Under the pieces are notes generated by a model. That model was not told the DNA's origin and did no database searches. It saw only the letters and a list, made by a program, of their open reading frames with translations. The translations under genes were made by a program, and so were the position numbers. 64,000 bases of DNA from Phycisphaerae bacterium. Lineage in GTDB: Bacteria > Planctomycetota > Phycisphaerae > Sedimentisphaerales > Anaerohalosphaeraceae. Positions 33,456-41,986 of this stretch are shown in pieces; within the stretch, counting starts at the first letter, position 1, and every line of letters begins with the position of its first letter. The stretch spans positions 1-64,000 of the forward strand of contig JACZKQ010000186.1 in assembly GCA_014859965.1 (NCBI GenBank). The letters run 5' to 3'.

Positions 33456-33958
33456 TGAAGGCGACTGCCTCCCTGATGATCGCAACGGTGTGTCTTTCGG
33501 TATGGCTGACGGGCTGCTCATCGATGGACGCCTATTACAAGGCGTCCGAAAGCCGCAACGCCCGAACGCAGAAGCAATTGAGCAGGACCGTCGACCTATC
33601 GAAACTGGAGGAAGATACCACCTTCGAGGAGGCGATGGAACTTTTCAGGAACTCGGTAGACCCACCGCTCAAAATGGTCGTTCTTTGGAAAGAAATTTCC
33701 GAGAACGCCTTCATCGAAAAAAACACGGCAGTCGGTTTTTCCGGTGAAGGACTCTCGTCTGTACCGCTTCGCACCGGCTTGAAGATTGTCATTGAGGCGA
33801 TCGGGGGCGGGGGAGGCCTTGCGCAACTCGGTTACGTTGTCTATGACGGCGTGGTCCTGGTTGCTTCCAAGGACCATTTATTCTCTTATATGGAGCCTTC
33901 AGAAGAAGAAGGTGATGCTTTCAACGTGCTGGGCAGTTCCGACGAGCCCTGGAAATAA
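33452..33958 (+). CDS. STN-like lipoprotein
   Basis: A 168-residue lipoprotein with lipobox LTGCSS (Cys22). The mature part carries a small alpha-beta domain: LEEDTTFEEAMELFRNSVDP, then LKMVVLWKEISENAFI, VPLRTGLKIVIEAIGG, and LGYVVYDGVVLVASKDHL. This resembles the STN or secretin N-type domains that planctomycetes place in many exported proteins. The start codon overlaps the stop of the cohesin-like gene (ATGA), or uses the next ATG. The role is unknown; it may be an assembly or docking subunit in the same envelope structure as its neighbours. Confidence 0.75.
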   Translation: MMKATASLMIATVCLSVWLTGCSSMDAYYKASESRNARTQKQLSRTVDLSKLEEDTTFEEAMELFRNSVDPPLKMVVLWKEISENAFIEKNTAVGFSGEGLSSVPLRTGLKIVIEAIGGGGGLAQLGYVVYDGVVLVASKDHLFSYMEPSEEEGDAFNVLGSSDEPWK

Positions 33959-33984
33959 TTACCGTTGCATAAGGGAGACCCAAG

Positions 33985-36228
33985 TTGAAGACCGGGAGAT
34001 ATTCGATCACTGTTTCAGTCGGCGTTGTTTGTGTTGTATTTGCTGCGGTTCTGGTTGGTTGCTCGTCGCGCCAAACCGTCAAGCGGAGTGACCCTGCCGT
34101 GGCGAGCGACTGGACCGCCGCGACTGCGGCTGAACCGCACCAGCGCATCGATCCGCGGACCACAGGCGACTACGGCGGCGGTATGATGGGGGGCTATGGC
34201 GGCAGCTACAGCGGTTTCGGCACGTTACAGCGTGAGGATCGACGCATTCCCCTGCTTGGCGACGTTCCCGTAGTGGGCGGACTTTTTAGAACGGAACGAG
34301 TCGATTCGAGCGCGGGGGAGGACGTTTACATTTCGGCCGATGAGGTGTGGGTGATTGTGCGGCCGCAGGGGCCGATTATTCGCGATGACAATACGCCGGG
34401 GTGCGGGGCGATGCGGGTGCGGCCGCCGCGCCAGACGAGGGAGATTGAGCTGCCGCTCAAGCACACGGATGTCAAGGCGGACGTCTGCGGCTATATCGCT
34501 ACAGTGAACGTAACACAGCAGTTTCATAATCCGTACGACGAGAAGATCGAGGCGGTGTACGTCTTTCCGCTGCCGGAGAATGCGGCGGTCAACGATTTTG
34601 TCATGACGATCGGCAAGCGGACAATCCGCGGCATCATCCGCGAGCGCGAGGAGGCCGAACGGGTCTATAAGGCCGCCCGCAGCCAGGGCTACACGGCGTC
34701 GCTGCTGACGCAGGAGCGGCCGAACATCTTCACGCAGAAGGTCGCCAATATCGAGCCGTGCAAGGACATCGACGTGACAATCCGCTATTTCAACACGCTG
34801 GCCTACGTGGACGGCTGGTACGAGTTCGTCTTCCCGATGGTCGTCGGGCCGCGGTTCAACCCTGCCGGATCCAAAGACGGTATCGGCGCCGTCACCCGCG
34901 GCGGCAGGGGCATATCCAGGCAGGACACCGAGGTCCAGTACCTCCGCCCCGGCGAACGGAGCGGCCATGATATTTCGCTCAGCGTGGAGCTTGACGCCGG
35001 AGTCGAGATCGAGGAACTGCTCAGCCCGAGCCACGTCATCAGCAAGAAAATGCTCTCGCACGGGCGGGCCGAGGCGGCGCTCAGCGACCGCGACGACCTG
35101 CCCAACAAAGACTTCGTCCTGCGATATCGCGTCGCGGGCGACAAGCTCAAATCGGCGATGGTGACCCACACCGATAAACGCGGCGGCTTCTTCTCGCTGA
35201 TGCTCTACCCGCCGGCGCGGCTGGAGCATCTGAAGCGGTCGCCGATGGAAATGATCTTCGTGCTGGACTGTTCCGGCAGCATGTCAGGCAAGCCGCTCGC
35301 CCAGGCCAAAGACGCCATTCGCCGCGCCTTGAAGAAGTTGGGGCCGGATGACACATTTCAGGTGATCCGCTTCTCCAGCAACGCCTCGCAGCTCGGCCGC
35401 GACCCTCTGCCCGCCACCGAGAAGAACATCCGCAAAGGACTCGATTACGTCGATTCGCTGCGCAGCGGCGGCGGTACGATGATGATTGAGGGGATCAAAG
35501 CGGCGCTGGATTTCAAACACGACCCGCGACGGTTTCGCCTGGTGTCGTTCATGACCGACGGCTACATCGGAAACGAGGCGGACATATTGGCCGCGATACA
35601 TGAGAAACTGGGCGACAGCCGCATCTTCAGCTTCGGCGTGGGCTCGTCAGTGAACCGCTACCTCCTGGACCGCATGGCGGCGATGGGCAAAGGGGCGGTG
35701 GCCTATATCGGCCCGGACGACTCCGCGGGCGAGGTCGTGGATTTGTTCTATGAGCGCATTAGTCACCCGGCCCTCACCGATGTCGAGATTGACTGGGGCC
35801 GGATGGAGGTTGAAGACGTCTACCCACGGCAAATTCCGGACCTGTTCGTGGGTCGGCCGGTGATCGTCACAGGGCGTTTCACGGGGCGAGCCGACGGTGA
35901 CGTGCGCATTCGCGGCCGCATCGACGGCCGGCGCTGCACCATCGACGTACCCGCCCGCACCGACCGCACCGGCCGAAACGACGGTATCGCCTGCGTCTGG
36001 GCCCGCAAGAAGATCGAGGAACTGTCCAACTGGGCGACGTGGAGCAGCAACCCTTCGCTTGATCGGCAGATCACCGCCACCGCGCTGGAGTACGGCCTCA
36101 TGTCGGCCTACACGGCATTCGTCGCGGTGGATTCCTCAAGAGTCACAAAAGGAGACCACGGCGTGACAGTAACAGTCCCCGTGCCCGTCCCGGACGGCGT
36201 ACGCTACGAAACAACCGTTCAAAACTAA
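33985..36228 (+). CDS. VIT and vWA domain lipoprotein with secretin-like motif
   Basis: A 747-residue exported lipoprotein (lipobox LVGC, Cys26). After a Gly/Tyr-rich linker (residues 61 to 78) comes RRIPLLGDVPVVGGLFRTE, a motif normally found near the end of secretin channel domains. Residues about 150 to 275 form a VIT domain (DVCGYIATVNVTQQFHNPYD, YVFPLPENAAVNDF). Residues 421 to 600 form a von Willebrand A domain whose metal site is DCSGSMSG, with Asp428, Ser430 and Ser432. VIT-vWA proteins usually mediate protein binding at the cell surface. TTG is the start, with GGGAG seven bases upstream. It ends the cluster led by the ECF sigma factor. Confidence 0.87.
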   Translation: MKTGRYSITVSVGVVCVVFAAVLVGCSSRQTVKRSDPAVASDWTAATAAEPHQRIDPRTTGDYGGGMMGGYGGSYSGFGTLQREDRRIPLLGDVPVVGGLFRTERVDSSAGEDVYISADEVWVIVRPQGPIIRDDNTPGCGAMRVRPPRQTREIELPLKHTDVKADVCGYIATVNVTQQFHNPYDEKIEAVYVFPLPENAAVNDFVMTIGKRTIRGIIREREEAERVYKAARSQGYTASLLTQERPNIFTQKVANIEPCKDIDVTIRYFNTLAYVDGWYEFVFPMVVGPRFNPAGSKDGIGAVTRGGRGISRQDTEVQYLRPGERSGHDISLSVELDAGVEIEELLSPSHVISKKMLSHGRAEAALSDRDDLPNKDFVLRYRVAGDKLKSAMVTHTDKRGGFFSLMLYPPARLEHLKRSPMEMIFVLDCSGSMSGKPLAQAKDAIRRALKKLGPDDTFQVIRFSSNASQLGRDPLPATEKNIRKGLDYVDSLRSGGGTMMIEGIKAALDFKHDPRRFRLVSFMTDGYIGNEADILAAIHEKLGDSRIFSFGVGSSVNRYLLDRMAAMGKGAVAYIGPDDSAGEVVDLFYERISHPALTDVEIDWGRMEVEDVYPRQIPDLFVGRPVIVTGRFTGRADGDVRIRGRIDGRRCTIDVPARTDRTGRNDGIACVWARKKIEELSNWATWSSNPSLDRQITATALEYGLMSAYTAFVAVDSSRVTKGDHGVTVTVPVPVPDGVRYETTVQN

Positions 36229-36259
36229 TCCGCAGCGACACGCTGATTCGTCGCGCGGG

Positions 36260-37282
36260 CTACCCCGGCGTTTCGTCGATGGGCACGAGTTTGAAGACGG
36301 CCTCGCGGGGGGCGCCGGTGAGTTCGATTTCACCCTTCCGCACGAAATCCGTGGGAAAGTTGTAGATAATGGGCCGGTGGACGTTCTCCCGGTTTTCGTC
36401 GCCGTCGCGGACCTCAATCATGATGAGATACGGCATCTTTTCGTAGGCGTTATACGCGGCGTCCGAGGCCTTGTACTGCACGGTGCGAAGGTCGTTTTCA
36501 TTCGTCAGTTCCAGGTTGTACTTGCCCTGGAGGTTCTTGCTGTAGATGATCCCCAGCTTCAGCAGGGGGCTTGTCACGCGGTCCTTGAGCGGACTCTCCG
36601 TGCTGGGCAGCTTGATGGCGACCGGTGTAGTAAACCACCTTCTGCGGCCCGGCTGAAGCTCGATGAAGGGCCGTTCGGACACGGGCTCCCGCCGGGCCTT
36701 GTCGATCATCGCCGCCGTGAGAATCACGTTGGCCTTGAGGCTGTCGCCCGACCAGTGCTCATACCCGTGCATCTGTATCGTGGACGGCTCGATCAGTTCT
36801 GCCCGCAGCGGCTCCTTGTTTTCATCCAGCACCTGCACGTTGAACCACTTCTGTGTGAGCTGGTCGACTTTCACATTAATGGTCGCCGGCTCGCAGTGCT
36901 CGACGGAGACCGCCAGGTTCTTGAGCTTGTCGCTTTCATTGAGAAACGTCAGCAGGTCCAGCGGATACCGACCCGGCGCGGAATGGTTTTCCAATTCAAC
37001 GTCATAGAAGAACTCCAGGCGCTCCTTCTGCGGATCGGTGTCGTCGGCCCGCAGCCGCTTCTTCAGTTCGTTCATCTGCCCCGGCGAACCCTTGAGCGTC
37101 AACTGGATGTTAAGGGATGCGGGCTGCTCCTCGAAGCTGACGAACAGATCAGATCGCGTCGCCGGCGAAATGCTCAGCGTGCCCGTGGCGGGCATCGTTT
37201 CTTCCAGGGCCAGATACGCCCACGCCCAGATCAACCCCGTCAGGGCGACAACGGCACTGAGTTTCTTCAACATGTCAACCAT
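36260..37282 (-). CDS. YbbR-like domain protein (CdaR-like)
   Basis: A 340-residue protein with one N-terminal transmembrane helix (LSAVVALTGLIWAWAYLAL) and a long extracytoplasmic beta-rich part. Segments such as FVSFEEQPASLNIQLTLKG, INVKVDQLTQKWFNVQV and FPTDFVRKGEIELTGAP fit YbbR-type repeats, though divergent. It starts 12 bases after the cdaA stop. In Firmicutes the cdaA neighbour CdaR is a YbbR protein that controls the cyclase, so the same role is likely here. ATG codons one and four are both possible starts. Confidence 0.82.
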   Translation of the reverse strand: MVDMLKKLSAVVALTGLIWAWAYLALEETMPATGTLSISPATRSDLFVSFEEQPASLNIQLTLKGSPGQMNELKKRLRADDTDPQKERLEFFYDVELENHSAPGRYPLDLLTFLNESDKLKNLAVSVEHCEPATINVKVDQLTQKWFNVQVLDENKEPLRAELIEPSTIQMHGYEHWSGDSLKANVILTAAMIDKARREPVSERPFIELQPGRRRWFTTPVAIKLPSTESPLKDRVTSPLLKLGIIYSKNLQGKYNLELTNENDLRTVQYKASDAAYNAYEKMPYLIMIEVRDGDENRENVHRPIIYNFPTDFVRKGEIELTGAPREAVFKLVPIDETPG

Positions 37283-37294
37283 GAGGTGAGGGTC

Positions 37295-38140
37295 CTATTC
37301 TTTGCCTTCGCGCGACTGCACGGCTTCCTTCATACGTTCGATCAGGGGGGTCGTTTCCACGACGGCGGTGGTCAACTGTCTCCGCAACTGGGCTTCCGAA
37401 ACATTCCGGATGAGATTGCCGTTGACCGCGAGCGAGACGATGCCGGTTTCCTCGCTGACGATGATCACGGTGGCGTCGGAGCTGCCGGTGACGCCGATGG
37501 CCGCACGGTGCCGGGAGCCGAGCTGTCGGCCCTGAAAGCTGTCGCCTTCGGCCAGCGGCAGTTGAACGCGCCCGGCGACAATCCGGTCGCCCTGGATGAC
37601 GACCGCCATATCGTGCAGCGCCGAGCCCGGATAAAAAATAGTCTTCAAAAGTTCGGCGGTCACTTTGGCGTCGATCCGCACACCGGTCTCGATGAATTCG
37701 GCAAGCCCGACCTGCTGCTCGATAACAATAATGGCGCCCGTCCGCGTGGCGGCCAGTTGGGTCACCGCGTTGATGATTTCCTCGACGCTCCGCGTGAGCT
37801 GCTGAGGCGAGCTCGACAGAAAGCCGGCCTGCCCGATACGGATCAGAGCACGGCGCACCTCGGGCTGGAACGCGGCGACAGCGACAATGAGAATGGCCAG
37901 CAAAAAGCCCTTGTAAAGGTAGGCGATACGGATGAGCCCGAACTGCTCGACGACGAGATTGAGGATGAGCGAACCGACGATCAGGATAAAAATCACGCCC
38001 CGGAACAGACGTTCGCCGCGGGTGCCTTCGAGAAAGCTGATGATGGTGTAAACAAATATCCCGATGAGAACCAGTTCAAGACCGACAATGAGACGCTCGT
38101 GCAGGCTTATTCGGTATAGATACTCAACGATTGCGTCCAA
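37295..38140 (-). CDS. cdaA: Diadenylate cyclase CdaA
   Basis: Makes the second messenger c-di-AMP from two ATP. The protein has 281 residues with three N-terminal membrane helices and a cytoplasmic DAC domain. The metal and nucleotide motif reads FYPGSALHDMAVVIQ, where the usual DGA is DMA. The second motif LGSRHRAAIG (RHR) is intact, as is EETGIVSLAVNG. TTG serves as start, with GGGAGG upstream. A YbbR-like gene follows closely and a small lipoprotein gene precedes it, an arrangement consistent with a c-di-AMP operon governing envelope or osmotic balance. Confidence 0.92.
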   Translation of the reverse strand: MDAIVEYLYRISLHERLIVGLELVLIGIFVYTIISFLEGTRGERLFRGVIFILIVGSLILNLVVEQFGLIRIAYLYKGFLLAILIVAVAAFQPEVRRALIRIGQAGFLSSSPQQLTRSVEEIINAVTQLAATRTGAIIVIEQQVGLAEFIETGVRIDAKVTAELLKTIFYPGSALHDMAVVIQGDRIVAGRVQLPLAEGDSFQGRQLGSRHRAAIGVTGSSDATVIIVSEETGIVSLAVNGNLIRNVSEAQLRRQLTTAVVETTPLIERMKEAVQSREGKE

Positions 38141-38218
38141 ACAAGCAACCTCCCATCAGCTTGACGGTTCGAGTTTTTCACACTGCGACGATCCGCACCC
38201 GATGGGTACCGCGGCTGC

Positions 38219-38455
38219 TCAGCGAACATACCTGCTGCTGAGCCGGCTGGGCCTGTCGAGCAGGAAAAGGGCGTCCAGATCGTCCTGCATCTGCAGATTA
38301 TTGGTCCTGACAACATCAATATGCCTTCTGTGCACTTCGGCAGCGGTTTCCCCCGAGGCTCCCCCGCCGCAACCGAGCAGCGAGACCGCGATCGAAACCA
38401 GCAGGCAGGCGCAAATCAGGACCCTGCAACATCTTGAAAACAGCGTGTTTTTCAT
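38219..38455 (-). CDS. Small lipoprotein upstream of cdaA
   Basis: A 78-residue lipoprotein. The signal is MKNTLFSRCCRVLICACL followed by lipobox LLGC. The mature part is short and acidic with RTNNLQMQDDLDALFLLDRPSR. GAGGA five bases before the ATG supports the start. The gene lies 78 bases before cdaA on the same strand and may be co-transcribed. No characterised family was recognised; small lipoproteins of this shape occur in other Phycisphaerae. Confidence 0.7.
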   Translation of the reverse strand: MKNTLFSRCCRVLICACLLVSIAVSLLGCGGGASGETAAEVHRRHIDVVRTNNLQMQDDLDALFLLDRPSRLSSRYVR

Positions 38456-38725
38456 TATTGTCCTCATTTATTATGAGACATCACTTCCCATCGGTCCTCC
38501 GTGGACACCCGGCCGCCCCTGCCTGGGGCTACGTTATTCTCATTTTAACAAAAAATCCACTATTGTCAATGAAAAAACGCTGTTCTTCAGTGGCTGTGTA
38601 CGTTTGGCGGGCAGTACGGTTTGGATTTTTCCTGCAATCAGCCCCGATAAAAATTGTTTTGCCGCACTTCTTGACGCACCGCGCGAGCGGGGCACGGCGG
38701 CAAGCACCATTTTGCACGCTGGTTC

Positions 38726-39430
38726 TTACCAGAGGCCCGGCAAGAGACGGTATTTCGTCTTCCGCGTGTACTCCGTATAGCCGCGCAGCTCCCGCTGGAG
38801 GGTCCTGTCCTCCAGCGACGTCCGGATAACCAGCACGGCCACGCCCGCGATCGCCGGTATAAACGCCGCCGCCGAGCGGGTCATCATGGGAGTCGTCAGA
38901 TTCCAGATTATGGCCCCCACATAGCCCGGATGACGCACAAATCGGTACGGGCCGGTGGTAACGACCGAATGGCCGCGGTCTGTCTGTATCCGAACGGTGG
39001 TTTCGAAGTGCGTGTTCCTGAGCATGGACCACGTCAGCAGGGCCGAGCCGGCCAGAAAACCTGCGATGCCGGCCACCGCCGCGCCGGGCCCCATTTCCGA
39101 CCAGTGATATCGCCCGACATCCAGGCCCGCCACGGCGGGCATGAGATAGCAACTGAAGATGCCGTAGACCATTATGAGCCACCTGTCCCAGGGCTTGGTA
39201 TCTTTTGCCCGCCTGAAGTCTCCGCGACGGTTAACGAGTTCCGGGTTGCGTGCACAGACCGGCAGTATGCCGCCGACCAACCCGATGAAATTGACTACAA
39301 GGTAAATCCAAATCCAGGGCAGGTCGGTCCGGCCCGCACAACTGAAGATGATCAGGCCGTGAATCACGGGCGCGGCGGCATAGCCGATGAGGAGCTTGTA
39401 TCCGCTTTTTCTCAATTTGGCCCGGGTCAC
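38726..39430 (-). CDS. ICMT-like membrane methyltransferase
   Basis: A 234-residue membrane protein with about six helices and the conserved C-terminal block VTTGPYRFVRHPGYVGAIIW followed by an EDRTLQRELRGYTEYTRKT segment. These are the hallmarks of isoprenylcysteine carboxyl methyltransferase-type enzymes (also phospholipid methyltransferase-like), which use S-adenosylmethionine. The bacterial substrate is not known. The GTG start follows GGAGACGAGA; a longer frame upstream has no signal for translation. It diverges from the lyase-like gene on the other strand. Confidence 0.83.
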   Translation of the reverse strand: MTRAKLRKSGYKLLIGYAAAPVIHGLIIFSCAGRTDLPWIWIYLVVNFIGLVGGILPVCARNPELVNRRGDFRRAKDTKPWDRWLIMVYGIFSCYLMPAVAGLDVGRYHWSEMGPGAAVAGIAGFLAGSALLTWSMLRNTHFETTVRIQTDRGHSVVTTGPYRFVRHPGYVGAIIWNLTTPMMTRSAAAFIPAIAGVAVLVIRTSLEDRTLQRELRGYTEYTRKTKYRLLPGLW

Positions 39431-39536
39431 GTTCTCGTCTCCGCACGCTGCACACGTCAGCAATATAACTGATCGGCCGCATCGAGGCAAAAGTAAATGG
39501 GACGTGCCAAGGCGCCAATCTCGCGTTCTGCCGTGT

Positions 39537-39565
39537 TTGCCTGACACGGCGAACTGAGGTATGAT
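39537..39565 (+). promoter_or_regulatory. Predicted promoter for lyase-like gene
   Basis: TTGCCT and TATGAT stand 17 bases apart, ending 24 bases before the start codon. The -10 box matches five of six consensus bases. Confidence 0.55.
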
Positions 39566-39589
39566 GACGTTTTTGGAAAGGAGCTTTCG

Positions 39590-40477
39590 ATGTACAGCAA
39601 CGCGAAATCAGCAGTCCGGATGTTGTTCGCAGGGTGCGCCATGTTGGGGCTTTCTTTATGCGCCTGCGCCGCCGGCAACCTGAAGACCACCGAACCGGCC
39701 CTGCGGGAGCGCGCGGACGTGGTCTTTTTTTGTGACTTCGAGTCGGAAAACTGGTACGAGCAGTTCGGGATGCGAACCGCTCCGGAACGCGTCGCGTGCG
39801 TGGATTCGGACGCGGACCGCGGCTTCGACCCTCTGGCGGGCAGGGCATTGAGGATCAAGGTCGACGCCGGCGGCCATTACGGCACAAGCATCGTCTACGC
39901 CTTCAAAAAGCACACGGGCCGCGAGCCGGAAGAGATCTACTTTCGGTACTACCTGCGGTTTGGCGACGACTGGGATCCGGCGGGCGGCGGCAAACTGCCG
40001 GGCATCTCGGGCACATACAATCGCGGCGGCTGGGGCGGCCGACCTTCGGACGGGCAAAATGGCTGGTCCGCCCGCGGCCTCTTCCGCAAGCAGGTCGACG
40101 GCCGCACGCCGGTCGGCTTCTACTGCTACCACGCGGACATGAAGGGCAAGTACGGCTCGGAGTGGCTGTGGGAGCGAGAAAAGCGCGGCTGGCTCGAAAA
40201 CAACCGCTGGTACTGCATCGAACAGTACGCCAAGATGAACACGCCCGGCCAGAACGACGGCATCCTCCGCGCCTGGGTCGACGGACAGCCCGCCTTCGAA
40301 ACGACCGACCTCCGCATGCGCGACGTCGAGACGCTGAAGATCGAGGCCGTCTGGCTCAACCTCTACCTCGGCGGAACCTGGACCGCCAAGAGCGACCACC
40401 ACCTCTACATCGACAACGTGGTCATCGCCGGCGCATACATCGGGCCCATGAAAGACTTTGCCCAAACCGCCCAATGA
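39590..40477 (+). CDS. Secreted polysaccharide lyase-like jelly-roll protein
   Basis: A 295-residue exported protein with an N-terminal signal (MLFAGCAMLGLSLCACAAG; type I or lipoprotein processing is unclear). The mature part is a beta-rich jelly roll: VVFFCDFESENWYEQFG, IYFRYYLRFGDDWDPAGGGK, LPGISGTYNRGGWGGRP and WYCIEQYAKMNTPGQNDG. The GGKLPGI block with an upstream Tyr is seen in PL14 and PL20 alginate or glucuronan lyase-type proteins, so binding or cleavage of a uronic-acid polymer is plausible but unproven. AAAGGAG fixes the start. Confidence 0.75.
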   Translation: MYSNAKSAVRMLFAGCAMLGLSLCACAAGNLKTTEPALRERADVVFFCDFESENWYEQFGMRTAPERVACVDSDADRGFDPLAGRALRIKVDAGGHYGTSIVYAFKKHTGREPEEIYFRYYLRFGDDWDPAGGGKLPGISGTYNRGGWGGRPSDGQNGWSARGLFRKQVDGRTPVGFYCYHADMKGKYGSEWLWEREKRGWLENNRWYCIEQYAKMNTPGQNDGILRAWVDGQPAFETTDLRMRDVETLKIEAVWLNLYLGGTWTAKSDHHLYIDNVVIAGAYIGPMKDFAQTAQ

Positions 40478-40559
40478 AGCTGCGGCCGATCCGATTTCTT
40501 CCTCCGCAAAATCTTCAAACACACAAGGCGAGCCGCATTGGACCGCCGTGCGGCTGAGC

Positions 40560-40841
40560 CTAACTAAAATTGTAGTGCTTGCGGACCGCCTCTTCGACGT
40601 TCCAGATGCACCTGAACCCGACCGGAAAGATCACCAGATCGCCCGGCCCGAAGGTGACCGAATCCGCCCCGGCCGGACGATCCGTGACCGTCACCTTCCC
40701 TTCGAGGATCAGGCACGTCTCCGTCTCGGTGTAGTCCCAGTCGAACGTACTCGGCTCGCACGTCCAGATCGGCCAGGCGCTGCACACGGACGCTTCCTCG
40801 TCGGTCGGCTTTTTCACAATCACATCCTTCACTCTCGGCAC
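40560..40841 (-). CDS. Small cupin protein
   Basis: A 93-residue single-domain cupin. Motifs WDYTETETCLILEGKVTVTD and VTFGPGDLVIFPVGFRCIWN give the two cupin sequence blocks. The first lacks the metal-binding HxH pattern, as in the DUF861/cupin_3 group. The function is unknown; such proteins often bind small sugars or act on allantoin derivatives. The GTG start follows GGAGGTG at about six bases. It lies between the lyase-like and HD genes as its own unit. Confidence 0.87.
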   Translation of the reverse strand: MPRVKDVIVKKPTDEEASVCSAWPIWTCEPSTFDWDYTETETCLILEGKVTVTDRPAGADSVTFGPGDLVIFPVGFRCIWNVEEAVRKHYNFS

Positions 40842-41068
40842 AGGTCACCTCCATAAACCATTCCACGGAACACAAACTCACAACGGCCGCCATTATACCG
40901 CAAACCCCACTCACCGCCAACCAGGTCCGCCAGCTTCCTTCACGTCTGCCGCATTCTCCGGACGTCCGCATCCCAAACCCGCACCTGTTGCGACCCTGGA
41001 GAGCAAAACCGTGCGGGCAGAGGCCAAAAGTGGGAGCATCTTCTCGCCGGGGGGGAATTTTGGCTTCT

Positions 41069-41096
41069 GGGGCCCCGAACGGTTTTGCTCGGTCCT
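41069..41096 (+). repeat. Dispersed 28-base repeat, copy B
   Basis: Reads GGGGCCCCGAACGGTTTTGC then TCGGTCCT. It is the best representative of the family found also near 20.05 kb (inverted) and 23.47 kb. Confidence 0.82.
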
Positions 41097-41099
41097 CGC

Positions 41100-41128
41100 T
41101 GGAAAAATCGCGGCGATTGCGGTATGAT
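41100..41128 (+). promoter_or_regulatory. Predicted promoter for HD/GH97 operon
   Basis: TGGAAA and TATGAT stand 17 bases apart, four and five matches to consensus. It begins four bases after the repeat copy and ends 48 bases before the HD start codon. Confidence 0.42.
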
Positions 41129-41176
41129 CTGTTTTTCCCGAGAATGCCCCTGAAAATCCAACTGGAATATAAGTAG

Positions 41177-41986
41177 ATGCAAACAAAGCAGTTGCAGCAA
41201 TTCAAGCAATGGTATGCCGATTACGTTGCCGGCTTCTACGGCGACGACGCCTTTGTCAACGCCAACCTGAAGCTCAAAGAGGATCACACGGCACGGGTCT
41301 GTGCGGAGATGAATGACCTGACGCAGCCGCTTCGAATGACAGAGTCCGAACGGCTGCTCGCCGAGACGATCGCCCTGTTTCACGACGTCGGCCGGTACGA
41401 GCAGTTCACGAAGTACCGCACCTTTTCCGACATCAAGAGCGTGCCGCACGGCCCGTTAGGGGTCCAAGTCCTAATAAAACACAAGGTGCTCGAAGGTCTC
41501 GACCCCGACGAGCAGCAGGTCATCAAGCGGGCGATAGAACTGCACGCAATCAAGCAACTGCCGAACGGTCTACTTGAGTACCTCGCCCCCTTTGCCAAAC
41601 TGATTCGCGATGCGGACAAGCTCGACATTTACTATCTGATGACCGAGGTTGATAATTGGCCGCTCGAAGATCCCAAGGCAGCGCCGATGGTCAACTGGTT
41701 TGCGCCCGGCGACGGTTACTCGCCGGAGATTATTAAAGCGATCCTGGAGAAGCGGCACATCGATTACACACTCATGAAAACCAGCCACGACATGAAACTG
41801 CTCGAACTGGCGTGGGTGTACGACCTGAACTATCAGGCGACGTTTCGAAAGGTTCGCGACCGCAGGTACCTCGAAAAGATCATCGCCATGCTGCCCGACA
41901 CGCCCGACATTCGAAAGGTCGCCGGCGTGGTGCTGCGCTATCGCGATGAAATGCTGGGTGAAGAAACAGGTGAGGAGCAATTATGA
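41177..41986 (+). CDS. HD-domain phosphohydrolase
   Basis: A 269-residue cytoplasmic protein with an HD metal-dependent phosphohydrolase fold. Ligands are visible at KEDHTARV, ALFHDVGRYEQFTKYRTFSD (the HD pair), AIELHAIK and LIRDADKLDIYYLM. HD enzymes of this type cleave phosphate esters or nucleotides; the substrate is unknown. The stop overlaps the start of the GH97 gene by four bases (ATGA), so the two are translationally coupled. Confidence 0.88.
   Translation: MQTKQLQQFKQWYADYVAGFYGDDAFVNANLKLKEDHTARVCAEMNDLTQPLRMTESERLLAETIALFHDVGRYEQFTKYRTFSDIKSVPHGPLGVQVLIKHKVLEGLDPDEQQVIKRAIELHAIKQLPNGLLEYLAPFAKLIRDADKLDIYYLMTEVDNWPLEDPKAAPMVNWFAPGDGYSPEIIKAILEKRHIDYTLMKTSHDMKLLELAWVYDLNYQATFRKVRDRRYLEKIIAMLPDTPDIRKVAGVVLRYRDEMLGEETGEEQL

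Larger units (their letters stand above)
40842..41176. other. Gene-free gap before HD-domain gene
   Basis: No gene is supported. The gap contains copy B of the 28-base repeat and a predicted promoter for the HD gene. The segment from 40925 to 41060 shows no clear structure. Confidence 0.7.
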
